From an uncultured Armatimonadota bacterium (GTDB lineage Bacteria > Armatimonadota > Fimbriimonadia > Fimbriimonadales > Fimbriimonadaceae), in assembly GCA_903904815.1 (NCBI GenBank), contig CAIVDU010000107.1, positions 1-64,000 on the forward strand: a stretch of 64,000 nucleotides of DNA, read 5' to 3'. This document shows positions 19,127 through 27,559 of the stretch, in pieces. A program made the translations under genes and the position numbers. How positions within the stretch are numbered: the stretch's first letter is position 1; every line of letters begins with the position of its first letter. The notes under the pieces were generated by a model. The model was given only the letters and a program-made list of their open reading frames with translations. It ran no database searches and was not told the origin of the DNA.

Positions 19127-21439
19127 ATGAGGCAGGATATATTTAGTTCTTTCTTCTCACCTGGCGCTAGCCTCATGCGCCGATTCAGATACGCTGAGAA
19201 GTTCGGGGTTATAGCAATTCTAGCTCTGGTCCCGTTCGCATTGGTCCTTCTGTTCTTCATTGTCGAAGTGAACCGAGGAGTGGCCTTTGCCAATCAGGAA
19301 CGTATAGGAGTTGCCTACGTTCGACCAGTGCATACGGTTTTGGACGACTTACTGAGGCTTCGTGGATCCCAAAGGGCGCCTTCTGCCGGGCAAGTCGCTC
19401 CGATGTTCTCTCGTCACATCAAAGATCTCGACGCGGCAGAAGCCAGATTTGGCCCGCTCCTGGATGGGGAAACCACGGGTGACTACCAACTTCTTAGGTC
19501 GCTCATCGGAAAGGATCCTGATCACTTCGAAAGGAAGAGCTGCGATCAAGCAATCCGCCACGCTCTAGCGCTGATCAATCAGATTTCCCTAAGCTCAAAG
19601 CTCGTATTGGATCCGGTTACCGAGAGTTACTACTCTGCCGATGCCTTTCTCGTCCAGCTTCAACGAGTTGAAGTGAGTTTGCAAGAAATTCGAGATGCGG
19701 CTAACCCCGGCGGATCCGCCGTGGCGAACCGTCAGATCATCGGTTCAGCGGTTAGGCTTCAAGTAGCCTCAGAGGACCTCGATAGCGATCTCGACAAGAT
19801 GGTCAAATCGAGTCCCAAATTGTTTGTCTCAATGGACCCGGTACGGCACGATCTGCAAGGAGTTGCCGAACAAGTGCTTTCCTCGGTGGAGTCGAACTCT
19901 CCGCCTTTGACCGCGATTTCCGATGAGGCATCCAGAGGTTTAGAGGTCACCACAAACTCCTTCGGTCTCGGCATCACCCTGCTCGATACTTTATTGAAGG
20001 ATCGGTCGGAAGAGTTTGCAGCCCGGAGATGGAGGGTTGTTGTGATCACGGTCGCGTGCCTGCTCATGGCCCTCTATCTTCACCTGGCGGTTTATGGCGA
20101 AACGGTCACTGAACTAGACAGGCTAACTTCAGGAATTGAGGATCTTGCCGGAGGGATTCAAACGGCAGCCTTTGAGCCGGGGACGTCTCGGGATGAGATC
20201 GGGCGCGTCACCCAGGTCCTGTCGGCAATGATTGAAACGATGCGGCAGGAGGATCACAGTCGCAGAGCGCTGGAAACCCAGCTACGCGAGGCTCAGAAGA
20301 TGGAAGCGATTGGGTCGCTCGCGGCAGGCATCGCCCACGATTTCAATAACATACTTCATGCAATCAAGGGGAATCTCGAACTCGCAATGACGGACATCGA
20401 GTCGGGTCATCCTGCTCGACTAAGCCTTACCGAGATTGAGAAGGCTTCCATCCGGGCCTCGGAAATGGTTCAACAGATACTTTCCTTTTCGAGGCACGAT
20501 CTCTCCCAGCGGCAGAGAGTCCTGTTGCCTGAACTAGTCGGGGAAATCTTCCGGCTTCTTCGATCAGGAGTGCCGACTGGCATCGAATTTCAAACCGAAC
20601 TCTCGTCGGAAACTCCCGCAGTCCTCGCTGACGCAACCCAACTCCACCAGGTTCTACTGAACCTATGCAACAACGCTTGGCAGTCACTCGATGGGCGACC
20701 GGGCTCAGTGATTGTGAGGACATGCCGAGCGAATTTGGCGACTCGTATCGAGTCGGCCGGTTCAGTCATTGAACCAGGTGAGTACGCGCTCATTGAGGTT
20801 TCGGATACCGGCAATGGTATCCCAGTTGACGTCCAGGAGCGGGTTTTTGAGCCCTTCTTTACGACTAAGCCCCGAGGCAGGGGAACTGGCCTTGGGCTGT
20901 CAGTGGTACTCGGCATCGTTAAAGCTCATGATGGACTGGTCCAACTCGAGTCCTTTGTTGGCGAAGGCACGACGATTCGGATTTACCTTCCTCCCACAGA
21001 CGTCCAGGAACCTACAGCCGCCAAATCTGTCCAGAAATCGTTCCATGAGTCTGCGAGCGCGGGGATGCGCGTCCTTTACGTCGATGACGACGACGCCCTC
21101 GTTCTGCTTGTAGAGCGATCACTGTCTCGGCAAGGTGTTGCGGTTTCCGCCTTCGTGAACCCCGAGGATGCCTTGACCGCATTCAAGGCAGACCCAAAAG
21201 CCTTCTCCATGGTGTTCACCGACTACAACATGCCTTCAATGCCCGGTATTAAGTTTGCCCAGAAGGTGATAGCGATTAATCCGGACGTCCCCGTCTGTCT
21301 CACCTCTGGATTCGTCACCGCAGAAATGGCGACTGAGGCGAAGGCGGCTGGCATAAGAGAGTTGATCTACAAGCCATCCTCCATTGCCGCCCTATGCGAT
21401 GCGCTTATCAGGCATGCCCGCACCACATCCACTGGATAG
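19127..21439 (+). CDS. Hybrid sensor histidine kinase with receiver domain
   Basis: The protein (770 residues) has a membrane helix near 22-45, a helical extracytoplasmic sensor (about 46-300), a second helix near 303-322, a HAMP-like linker, HisKA with H404 in AHDFNNILHAI, HATPase with NLCNNAWQSL, DTGNGIP and GTGLGLSVV boxes, and a C-terminal receiver with acidic DDDD and phospho-acceptor D699 in FTDYNMPSMPG. The C-terminal half is of the NtrB/PleC-like 'HDFNN' class. The N-terminal sensor closely resembles that of the chemoreceptor at 35505-37847. A frame-internal ATG (17 codons in, MRRFRYAEKF) is an alternative start and matches the chemoreceptor's MNRLKYARK. Confidence 0.9.
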   Translation: MRQDIFSSFFSPGASLMRRFRYAEKFGVIAILALVPFALVLLFFIVEVNRGVAFANQERIGVAYVRPVHTVLDDLLRLRGSQRAPSAGQVAPMFSRHIKDLDAAEARFGPLLDGETTGDYQLLRSLIGKDPDHFERKSCDQAIRHALALINQISLSSKLVLDPVTESYYSADAFLVQLQRVEVSLQEIRDAANPGGSAVANRQIIGSAVRLQVASEDLDSDLDKMVKSSPKLFVSMDPVRHDLQGVAEQVLSSVESNSPPLTAISDEASRGLEVTTNSFGLGITLLDTLLKDRSEEFAARRWRVVVITVACLLMALYLHLAVYGETVTELDRLTSGIEDLAGGIQTAAFEPGTSRDEIGRVTQVLSAMIETMRQEDHSRRALETQLREAQKMEAIGSLAAGIAHDFNNILHAIKGNLELAMTDIESGHPARLSLTEIEKASIRASEMVQQILSFSRHDLSQRQRVLLPELVGEIFRLLRSGVPTGIEFQTELSSETPAVLADATQLHQVLLNLCNNAWQSLDGRPGSVIVRTCRANLATRIESAGSVIEPGEYALIEVSDTGNGIPVDVQERVFEPFFTTKPRGRGTGLGLSVVLGIVKAHDGLVQLESFVGEGTTIRIYLPPTDVQEPTAAKSVQKSFHESASAGMRVLYVDDDDALVLLVERSLSRQGVAVSAFVNPEDALTAFKADPKAFSMVFTDYNMPSMPGIKFAQKVIAINPDVPVCLTSGFVTAEMATEAKAAGIRELIYKPSSIAALCDALIRHARTTSTG

Positions 21440-21469
21440 TTGAGGCTCGCGAGAGCGTTCTCACGCGAC

Positions 21470-24400
21470 TTATCCGCAGAGAAAATCTGCGGTGACCAGT
21501 GGGAGATTGGTTGCGGGTACCGGTTCGCCCGAAAAGGTTGGGCGATATGGGATTGCTCGTTTCAAAAGGAACGCCTTGTGTCCTTGACGATCTTGCACGG
21601 TGACCCACACCACAACATAGGGGTTCGTGATAAAAGAGTGGCCGTATTTGAGATAGACATCATCGAAGCAAGTGACATTCAGGATGCCTGTTTCATCTTC
21701 GAGATCGAAAAACACAACCCGTTTCCCACTACGGGTCGGGGGCATTCTCAATCGCAATGGATTTCCAACGACCATCAGATGGTCACCTACGGGTCTCTCC
21801 TTCGCATCGAAGGTGGTGAGTACTCCTTTGGCAGTAACCCGTTCACGCTCGTAGCTCATCATGTGATGCTCGACATCAAGCCCCAACAGACGCCGTTCGA
21901 TGATCGCTCTCTCCGATCTCAAGAAGTCAGTGACATCGTTTGGCGGCAACGGTGGTGGTACAAAGAATGGGAGTGATCCCTTCGGATGAGCGTAGCTCCG
22001 GGCATATTGGAGTGCCTCTGAAACTCCCCAAAGAGCTCCACGGCGATTCGGGTGGAGAGTGTCAAAAGCCCCGCAGAGAATGAGATGTTGGAGTTCATCC
22101 TCCTCAGGTTGTGTTCTCAGAGTGAACTCCGCGAGTGACTCATACGGGCCGTTTCTTCGCTCAATGACAATCCGCTCACACAAATGAGTTGAAACTCCCC
22201 CGATCCTTGTCAGAGGGATCCGTACGCCTCCATTGGGGACAACGAGTAGCGGATCATCGTCAGTCGTGACATCCTCTACTGAATAGGCAAGGCCACTCTT
22301 GTTCACCGAGGGCGGCAGGAGACGAACCCCCTTCATTCGGGCTTCGACGGCCAGAGTATGGGAGGGGTAATAGCCTGCCGGTTGCGCTTCTAGGACGGCA
22401 GCAAAGAACTCACTTGGGTGGTTGATCTTTGCCCAAAGCGAACGTATCGAGGTTTCAGCAAAGGCAAGCGCGTGACCTTCCGCAAATCCATACCCTTGGT
22501 AGGGAGCAACGTGATCGAAGACAGTTTCAGCAATTCGCTCGCCATACCCGCGATCAACAACCCGCTGTTTGATCTCGTTTTCAACCGTCTTGATGTAGTT
22601 CTCTCGCCGGCGCTTGTAAATACCCTCACGGATCGATTCCGCATCGCCCGAGGAGTAGCCAGCAAAGTGCACGAGTAATTCATCGACCTGCTCCTGAAAC
22701 ACCACGATGCCATAGGTCCTACCAAGAATGGCTTCCATTTCAGGATGCTCATACGTGAAGGGCATCCCGTTCTTCCGAGCAATCAGCTCTTCATTCTTGA
22801 TGCATCCGCCGACTCCCGGACGGATGCACGCTTGCACGAGGGCCGCATCCTTCAGGTTCGAAGTCCTCATGCGAATATGAGCCGACGTCATTGCCGGCGA
22901 AGCCGACTGAGTTATTCCAATCAGCTCGCCCTTTCGCATGGTGCGAAAGGTGTTTGGATCCTCTATGGTGATGTCCTTTGCTGAAAAGGAGGAATCCTTC
23001 ATCCTGACGCTGTCTTGAGTGTGGGCCAAGATATCGAGGGCTCTTAGACACAGAATGTCGAACTTGTCGAAGCACCACTTTGCGCTTCGCTTATCCCACT
23101 GAATAATGTTGACACCTTCGACGGCGGACTGAATCACCGGCACGGTGTCCGCAATGGGATCGCGGGAGACGATGACCCCGGATGGGTGCGATCGAACATT
23201 TCGAGGGATGTCGGTAAGACGTTCGGCTAAACGAAAGACCCAACGAAATCGCTCTTTGGGTATTCCACTGTCCCTCAATTCAGGTCGCTGTTCCAGCGCA
23301 TCTTCGAGGCTCTTGGGAGAAATACCTCCATGGATCTTCTTTGCGAGGAATCGGATCGTTTCCTCCGGCAATCCCATCACCTTCCCTACTTCGCGGACGA
23401 TCCCGCGCGTCGAAAATGCCCCAAACGCCCCTACTGTCGCGACGTTTTCTGAACGAAAACGGGAAATCAAATGATTACGAACCTCGTCGCGCCGCTGCGC
23501 ATCGAAATCGATATCGATATCGGGCCGCTTGCTGTTGTCAGACGGCATGAAACGATCGAAAGAGAGGTTGTGAGCGTAAGCGTCGATGCGAGATATGCCG
23601 AGGCAGTAGGCAATTACCGAGTCGACCACGGAGCCCCGACCCGAGAACTGAATGCCCTGTTCTTCCGACCATTCCGCTAACTCTCCGGCAATCAAGAAGT
23701 GACCCGAATAGCCATTGCCGGTGATGACGGAAAGTTCATGATCGATTCGCTGGTGAAGGCCTTTGGGAATGGACCGGTATCGCTTATGTGCGCCGGCATA
23801 AACGACTTCCCTCAAGACTGCCGCATCGTCATCGTATAGCCTAGGAAGCTCGGTTCGTTTGGGAAGCACGTTCTCTTCACATCGTTCGGCAACCTTAAGA
23901 GTATTCGCCAGCAGGTCAGGTCGGTCTTCATAGATCCGATGCATATCATAAGGTGATCGAATGAATCGCTCTGCGTTCATGCTACGGGCGGGAGTATCAA
24001 TTGCGGTCGGTTGGGTTGGCAGACGGGTGGCCTTACGTCCGACGATGTCTTCGATCCCGCACAGGGAATGGATACAAGCAATCACGTCCTGGGCGGGGAA
24101 ATGCTCTCTCCTGGCATGCGTCACAATTCCGCCGGCGCACGCCATCAATCTCATTTCTTCAGCAAAAGCGAGGAGTTGGTCGTTCACGAGCTTCTGCCAA
24201 GGAACAAAGCTGCGCTCAATCTGAACCACAACATTCTCGCGGCCGTACAGGCAGACTAATCGGTCGAGAATCTTTTGGGCCTCGCTGAATCGCTTGCTTG
24301 GTAAGAGTCGGGTCAGTGGGCCAACTTCTCCTCCAGTGAGGCACAGAAGATCATCAGTATGTTGTTCTAGCCGTTCCCAGGTCGAAAGGGGATAGAGCCG

Positions 24401-24991
24401 TGGCTCCTGAAGATGACAGGCCGTAATGAGTCTAGAAAGGGATCGGTATCCAATCTTAGTCTTTGCAACTAATACAATTTCACCGCCTTCCGGAAGTGTG
24501 ATCGACGCTCCAATGAGCGGCTTAACCTGGACATTCTGCGCCGTGTGTTGGAACTCAATCACGCCGGCAAGTGAGAAGTGATCGGCAAGGAGAACGGCCG
24601 GAATGCCTTGACTCGCTGCCGCAGGCGCGATCTCATCAGCAAGCATTGCGCCATGACCGAGAGCGTAACCGCTCACCGCATGGAGCAGTGCGTACGGCTT
24701 AGGCTCCGCCCTCAGTGTCTTGTACGATCTAACCGGGACCTGCCCCAGGGACATACGAATCTTTTCGTCTCTCTCCTTGCGGAGTCGCAGATCGAGATCG
24801 ACTCGATGGTCCTCCACGAGGGGGGCAATTTCAGATTTGAGATAGACATCGCCCAGGCACGGCGATTCTCGCACCTGATCGGTTATCTTTCCGTTCGGTT
24901 TAATAACACGCGTGATCTCCCGGTACGGTTCATGATCCCACCACCTTCCCGCTTCACGCCAAGTTGTGAGGGCCTCAACGCCATCCAACAA
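21470..24991 (-). CDS. dnaE2: DnaE2-like error-prone DNA polymerase III alpha subunit with N-terminal extension
   Basis: The protein has 1173 residues. About 90 N-terminal residues (WREAGRWWDHEPYREITRV) precede the polymerase and resemble a small module found beside ImuB/DnaE2 genes (DUF6504-like, tentative). A PHP domain follows with degraded metal motifs (LLHAVSGY and ADHFS where active PHP domains have HxH and TDHG). The C-family catalytic aspartates are intact at D491 and D493 in PDIDIDFD, and an OB-fold lies near the C-terminus (VVFFDLEDETGILNV). DnaE2 (ImuC) carries out lesion bypass with ImuB during the SOS response. The start is TTG 24991, with AAGGAG ten bases upstream inside the end of the ImuB-like gene; the genes overlap by 17 bp, indicating translational coupling. 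It is convergent with the hybrid kinase gene. Confidence 0.85.
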   Translation of the reverse strand: MLDGVEALTTWREAGRWWDHEPYREITRVIKPNGKITDQVRESPCLGDVYLKSEIAPLVEDHRVDLDLRLRKERDEKIRMSLGQVPVRSYKTLRAEPKPYALLHAVSGYALGHGAMLADEIAPAAASQGIPAVLLADHFSLAGVIEFQHTAQNVQVKPLIGASITLPEGGEIVLVAKTKIGYRSLSRLITACHLQEPRLYPLSTWERLEQHTDDLLCLTGGEVGPLTRLLPSKRFSEAQKILDRLVCLYGRENVVVQIERSFVPWQKLVNDQLLAFAEEMRLMACAGGIVTHARREHFPAQDVIACIHSLCGIEDIVGRKATRLPTQPTAIDTPARSMNAERFIRSPYDMHRIYEDRPDLLANTLKVAERCEENVLPKRTELPRLYDDDAAVLREVVYAGAHKRYRSIPKGLHQRIDHELSVITGNGYSGHFLIAGELAEWSEEQGIQFSGRGSVVDSVIAYCLGISRIDAYAHNLSFDRFMPSDNSKRPDIDIDFDAQRRDEVRNHLISRFRSENVATVGAFGAFSTRGIVREVGKVMGLPEETIRFLAKKIHGGISPKSLEDALEQRPELRDSGIPKERFRWVFRLAERLTDIPRNVRSHPSGVIVSRDPIADTVPVIQSAVEGVNIIQWDKRSAKWCFDKFDILCLRALDILAHTQDSVRMKDSSFSAKDITIEDPNTFRTMRKGELIGITQSASPAMTSAHIRMRTSNLKDAALVQACIRPGVGGCIKNEELIARKNGMPFTYEHPEMEAILGRTYGIVVFQEQVDELLVHFAGYSSGDAESIREGIYKRRRENYIKTVENEIKQRVVDRGYGERIAETVFDHVAPYQGYGFAEGHALAFAETSIRSLWAKINHPSEFFAAVLEAQPAGYYPSHTLAVEARMKGVRLLPPSVNKSGLAYSVEDVTTDDDPLLVVPNGGVRIPLTRIGGVSTHLCERIVIERRNGPYESLAEFTLRTQPEEDELQHLILCGAFDTLHPNRRGALWGVSEALQYARSYAHPKGSLPFFVPPPLPPNDVTDFLRSERAIIERRLLGLDVEHHMMSYERERVTAKGVLTTFDAKERPVGDHLMVVGNPLRLRMPPTRSGKRVVFFDLEDETGILNVTCFDDVYLKYGHSFITNPYVVVWVTVQDRQGHKAFLLKRAIPYRPTFSGEPVPATNLPLVTADFLCG

Positions 24992-26132
24992 TCTGTCCCA
25001 TCTCCTTCAAGAGTCGAACCCGACGCGGAAGCTCGATTTCCGAAGCTCGGCATAGAGACGCTTGTCCGAATACGGTTTGAACCGTCGAAACGGCTTGAGA
25101 AAGTTTCCTTTCCCCATCGGCCCGCTGTGCGAACAGTCCGTTTTGCACCCGTTTTGCTCGTTTCAGGTGCGGCAAAGTGACCCGTAAGCTGTAGACCGTT
25201 TCCTCAGTCTTGCCTTCGATGAGCAGGCGAAGGGACGCCAGCAGCGACAACTCGTTTCGGATCGGCTTCGAGAAGGTACGAGCGAAAGAGACGACTTTCG
25301 CCTCATGCTCGATGTGGAGCAGCAACTCGGAGGTTTCCTGCTCCTCGTTGAGGAGTTTCAAGCCCAACTGACGTGCCAACGCCACGCACCCTGCGGCAAT
25401 CGTCTCAAGGCTATCGGTCCCTCCTTCAAATGGAAAGAGGCATCCAAAAGAACGGTCAGGATAGATGGCTTCAACAGCCTCGAAATGCTGGGCATTTGCA
25501 AGGCGATGAATCAAAAGTCCCTCATCGGCGAACTGATTTAAAAGCACTTGCAACGGAAGCGTACGAAGGCTTTCAACATTTCGATATCCAAGGAGATGCA
25601 ACTTGTCGCGAGTTGCTGGGCGTAAGAGGACAAGACTCTGAACCGGAAGCGGGGCCAGAAATACAAGTGGGTCATCCTGGGCTTCCCCTCTCCCAAACTC
25701 AAGCGCGAGTCGAGCAATCCACTTGGATTCTCCGTAGCCGGTGACGACTCTGGGCGAGTGGTTCGAGAGCGCCTGGATCGCCCAGTTCGCCATCTCCTGT
25801 GACCTAGGATGGCCGCTTAGATCGACAATCGCTTCATGTTGATCGAGGGGTTCGATCGTGTCCGAAAAAGGAACCAGAGTATCCAGCCATTCACGTTGAG
25901 CATTCCTGAAATCGTCGATTTTGCGTTCAATGAATCGAGCCGATGTGAGGAGAGCTTTGGCTTGAGAGACGGACATTCCCGACACGACACCACGCGAAAG
26001 AGCATCGTCTGATGCATCGAGGACATATCCTTTGTCGGTGACCACGAAGGTGGAATCCCCGAGGTCAGGAACCTTTCGAACCAACTCACGAGCGTAAAAC
26101 GACTCCAGACGAACGCACAGGAAATAGTGCAT
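24975..26132 (-). CDS. imuB: ImuB-like Y-family polymerase paralogue, catalytically dead
   Basis: The 385-residue protein has Y-family architecture: an N-terminal CVRLESFYARE block aligned with the FVDFDYFYAQ type block of active enzymes, a palm, a helix-hairpin-helix region (LLRPATRDKLHLLGYRNVESLRTLP) and a C-terminal little-finger-like domain. The two catalytic aspartates are replaced (R8 and H99), E10 stands at the second N-terminal position and only E100 is kept of the DE pair, so polymerisation is not expected. This is the known hallmark of ImuB, which bridges the beta clamp and DnaE2. No imuA-like gene is adjacent. A 20-bp imperfect palindrome lies directly upstream of the start and could be a repressor site. 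Confidence 0.8.
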   Translation of the reverse strand: MHYFLCVRLESFYARELVRKVPDLGDSTFVVTDKGYVLDASDDALSRGVVSGMSVSQAKALLTSARFIERKIDDFRNAQREWLDTLVPFSDTIEPLDQHEAIVDLSGHPRSQEMANWAIQALSNHSPRVVTGYGESKWIARLALEFGRGEAQDDPLVFLAPLPVQSLVLLRPATRDKLHLLGYRNVESLRTLPLQVLLNQFADEGLLIHRLANAQHFEAVEAIYPDRSFGCLFPFEGGTDSLETIAAGCVALARQLGLKLLNEEQETSELLLHIEHEAKVVSFARTFSKPIRNELSLLASLRLLIEGKTEETVYSLRVTLPHLKRAKRVQNGLFAQRADGERKLSQAVSTVQTVFGQASLCRASEIELPRRVRLLKEMGQIVGWR

Positions 26133-26134
26133 AT

Positions 26135-26154
26135 ATGTCTACTATGATACACAT
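26135..26154. promoter_or_regulatory. Candidate operator upstream of imuB-dnaE2
   Basis: ATGTCTACTATGATACACAT is an imperfect palindrome in which ATGT/ACAT, two TA/TA pairs and the central AT match (14 of 20 positions). It starts three bases upstream of the ImuB-like start codon. Because imuB-dnaE2 operons are usually SOS-regulated, a LexA-type repressor is a reasonable guess, but no lexA gene or second copy of the site is in the window. Confidence 0.3.
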
Positions 26155-26238
26155 CTCCAGTTTTCGTTAGGGGGAAATTCGATTCGTTTTTCGATGCATT
26201 CTCGACCGCGCGGTTGTCGTGCCAAAAGATAAAAAAAG

Positions 26239-26268
26239 AGCGCCGCCCCAGAGGATAGGGGCAGCGCT
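26239..26268 (-). terminator. Rho-independent terminator, minus strand
   Basis: AGCGCCGCCCC and GGGGCAGCGCT form an 11-bp stem with one mismatch and an 8-base loop. On the minus strand it is followed by seven T (plus-strand A-run 26231-26237). It must end a minus-strand transcript starting to its right; the nearest candidate is the small ORF/RNA at 26302-26430. Confidence 0.85.
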
Positions 26269-26301
26269 AAGGTTGCTTTGGTTTGTTGGTTTTGGTATGT
26301 C

Positions 26302-26430
26302 TCATGCGGCTAAAACCGCTTGATATTCAATTCGGCTTAGCGAAGCAGTTCGCTTAGGATGAAACCTCAGTATTGCGCCGGAGTCCGCACAATTTAGAGC
26401 ATCAGTCCCAGTAAATTGCCTGTAACTCAT
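26302..26430 (-). CDS. Possible small protein (42 aa) or structured small RNA
   Basis: An ATG-to-TGA ORF encodes 42 residues starting MSYRQFTGTDALNC and ending SRIEYQAVLAA. I recognise no family. The hydrophobic AVLAA end resembles an ssrA-type degradation tail. A strong terminator lies 34 bases downstream in the same direction, so this interval is very likely transcribed. Within it AGCGAA/TTCGCT and GCGG/CCGC hairpins form, so an RNA gene is equally possible. The ribosome site is weak (AAAGA directly before ATG). It is not tmRNA: no tRNA-like acceptor or T-loop sequence is present. Confidence 0.35.
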   Translation of the reverse strand: MSYRQFTGTDALNCADSGAILRFHPKRTASLSRIEYQAVLAA

Positions 26431-27074
26431 TCTTTAGGTACTAATTTAGTCGTTTATTGCATAAAAATAGATTCATCGACGGGTTTCATCGCGACCGAGC
26501 CATCTGGTACCTGCGAGCCTGTGGTGGTCTTCTCAATCCCCACCGTCGCTATAACGGAACATGGGCAGCAATACCAACCACAATCCATCAGTCACACCAC
26601 CCTCCGTAGCTTTTAAGATTCCTATGTCGAGTTTTGACGAGGTTGCAATCTAGACAACCCAACTGCACGGTTCCCATCAACCTGAGTGCCAGATACCCAG
26701 GAGGCCGGCATCGCATTAAGCCAGAAAGTCAGTCAGATGAACCCTCCGGACTGCAAACTGCCGGCATTCTTTGGAGCTTGCGAAGGATCTCTTCAGGTCA
26801 GATCAAGCTCGAACTCCTACTCATAGTGGCTGTCAGCGAGGAAGAGATCCCTCCTTTGACGGGATGACGCCTCGATGCATTGGGTATCCAGCCTACAAGC
26901 CTCAGTCTTTTCGCTGTCCTCTGGAGAAAACAAACTAACTTGACAAGCCACTCGGCTGGCCGCCAAATCACCACTTTCCAATTGCAAGCCAGACCTTTGG
27001 CCCACTGACCGAAAAACCCAAGCTACACTCTTGTTGTGTCCAGTTTAAGCCTGTATCTGTGCCTGAGTTATTAT

Positions 27075-27165
27075 CTCACCCCACTTGGTGAGGCGCAAGG
27101 TGCTGCAACATAAAGCAAGCTTAATCCAAACCCTTAGCCCCGCCAAGTAAGAACTTGGTGGGGCT
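27075..27165 (+). ncRNA. Candidate small RNA ending in a plus-strand terminator
   Basis: CTCACC/GGTGAG (27075-27092) forms a perfect hairpin, and 43 bases later comes a strong terminator. No ORF with a start signal precedes that terminator on the plus strand, so a short untranslated transcript is the simplest reading. The 5' end is not defined; a TACACT at 27024-27029 could be a -10 element. No known RNA family was recognised. Confidence 0.35.
27136..27165 (+). terminator. Rho-independent terminator, plus strand
   Basis: AGCCCCGCCAAG and CTTGGTGGGGCT form a 12-bp stem with one G-T pair, a 6-base loop and a TTTTT run to 27169. It lies 24 bp before tRNA-Leu, separating that gene from transcription coming from the left. 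Confidence 0.85.
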
Positions 27166-27188
27166 TTTTCGTTTGTGAACACAACATC

Positions 27189-27272
27189 GCGGGGTTGGTG
27201 GAATTGGTAGACACATCTGTCTTAGGAACAGACGCTCCGGCACTGAGAGTTCGAGTCTCTTGCCCCGCACCA
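27189..27272 (+). tRNA. tRNA-Leu (anticodon UAG)
   Basis: The 84-base gene has an acceptor stem GCGGGGT/GCCCCGC (last pair T-G), an anticodon stem TCTGT/ACAGA with loop CTTAGGA giving anticodon TAG, a long variable arm as expected for leucine, and an encoded CCA end (27270-27272). It reads CUA and probably other CUN codons. It is followed after about 100 bp by tRNA-Tyr. Confidence 0.95.
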
Positions 27273-27376
27273 ATATCGAAAGTATGAACAGGCGGTGACG
27301 TGGCATAACGAAAACGATTGCAAATCTGAGAGACGAAAAGGTCTCCCAGGTTGGAATCGAAGTCTAATCACCCAAT

Positions 27377-27461
27377 GGACGCATCGCATAGTGGCAATTG
27401 CAGGAGGCTGTAACCCTCCTCCTTAATCGGTTCGTAGGTTCGAGTCCTACTGCGTCCACCA
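27377..27461 (+). tRNA. tRNA-Tyr (anticodon GUA)
   Basis: The 85-base gene has an acceptor stem GGACGCA/TGCGTCC, an anticodon stem GGAGG/CCTCC with loop CTGTAAC giving anticodon GTA, a 14-base variable region typical of bacterial tRNA-Tyr, a T-arm GTAGG/CCTAC and an encoded CCA end (27459-27461). Confidence 0.95.
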
Positions 27462-27559
27462 CTCTTTAATTCCTTTATTTCTTCGATACATTCAAGCGGC
27501 AGCGATGACGAGTGAAGCAACCACGATCCCACGCATAGTGCCGACGTTACCCGCTCAAT

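Larger units (their letters stand above)
26155..27188. other. Thousand-base stretch between imuB and tRNA-Leu, mostly non-coding
   Basis: This stretch holds a minus-strand terminator (26239-26268), a 42-codon ORF or small RNA on the minus strand (26302-26430), a hairpin at 27075-27092 and a plus-strand terminator (27136-27165). Other short ORFs here have no start signals or protein-like composition. A TTGACA at 26940-26945 and a TACACT at 27024-27029 are possible promoter pieces but do not pair at a normal distance. Confidence 0.45.

Noticed and set aside
26239-26650. Possible tmRNA on the minus strand because the small ORF ends in AVLAA
   Set aside because: No tRNA-like 5' and 3' halves, no T-loop sequence and no ACCA end at the expected place; the stop is TGA and the ORF begins with ATG.
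26416-26867. Two short plus-strand ORFs (66 and 77 codons)
   Set aside because: They lack start signals and overlap a region better explained by a minus-strand transcript and non-coding sequence.
26940-26968. Promoter with TTGACA at 26940 for the tRNA genes
   Set aside because: The -10 position at 17-bp spacing reads CCAAAT, too far from consensus, and a terminator lies between it and the tRNAs.
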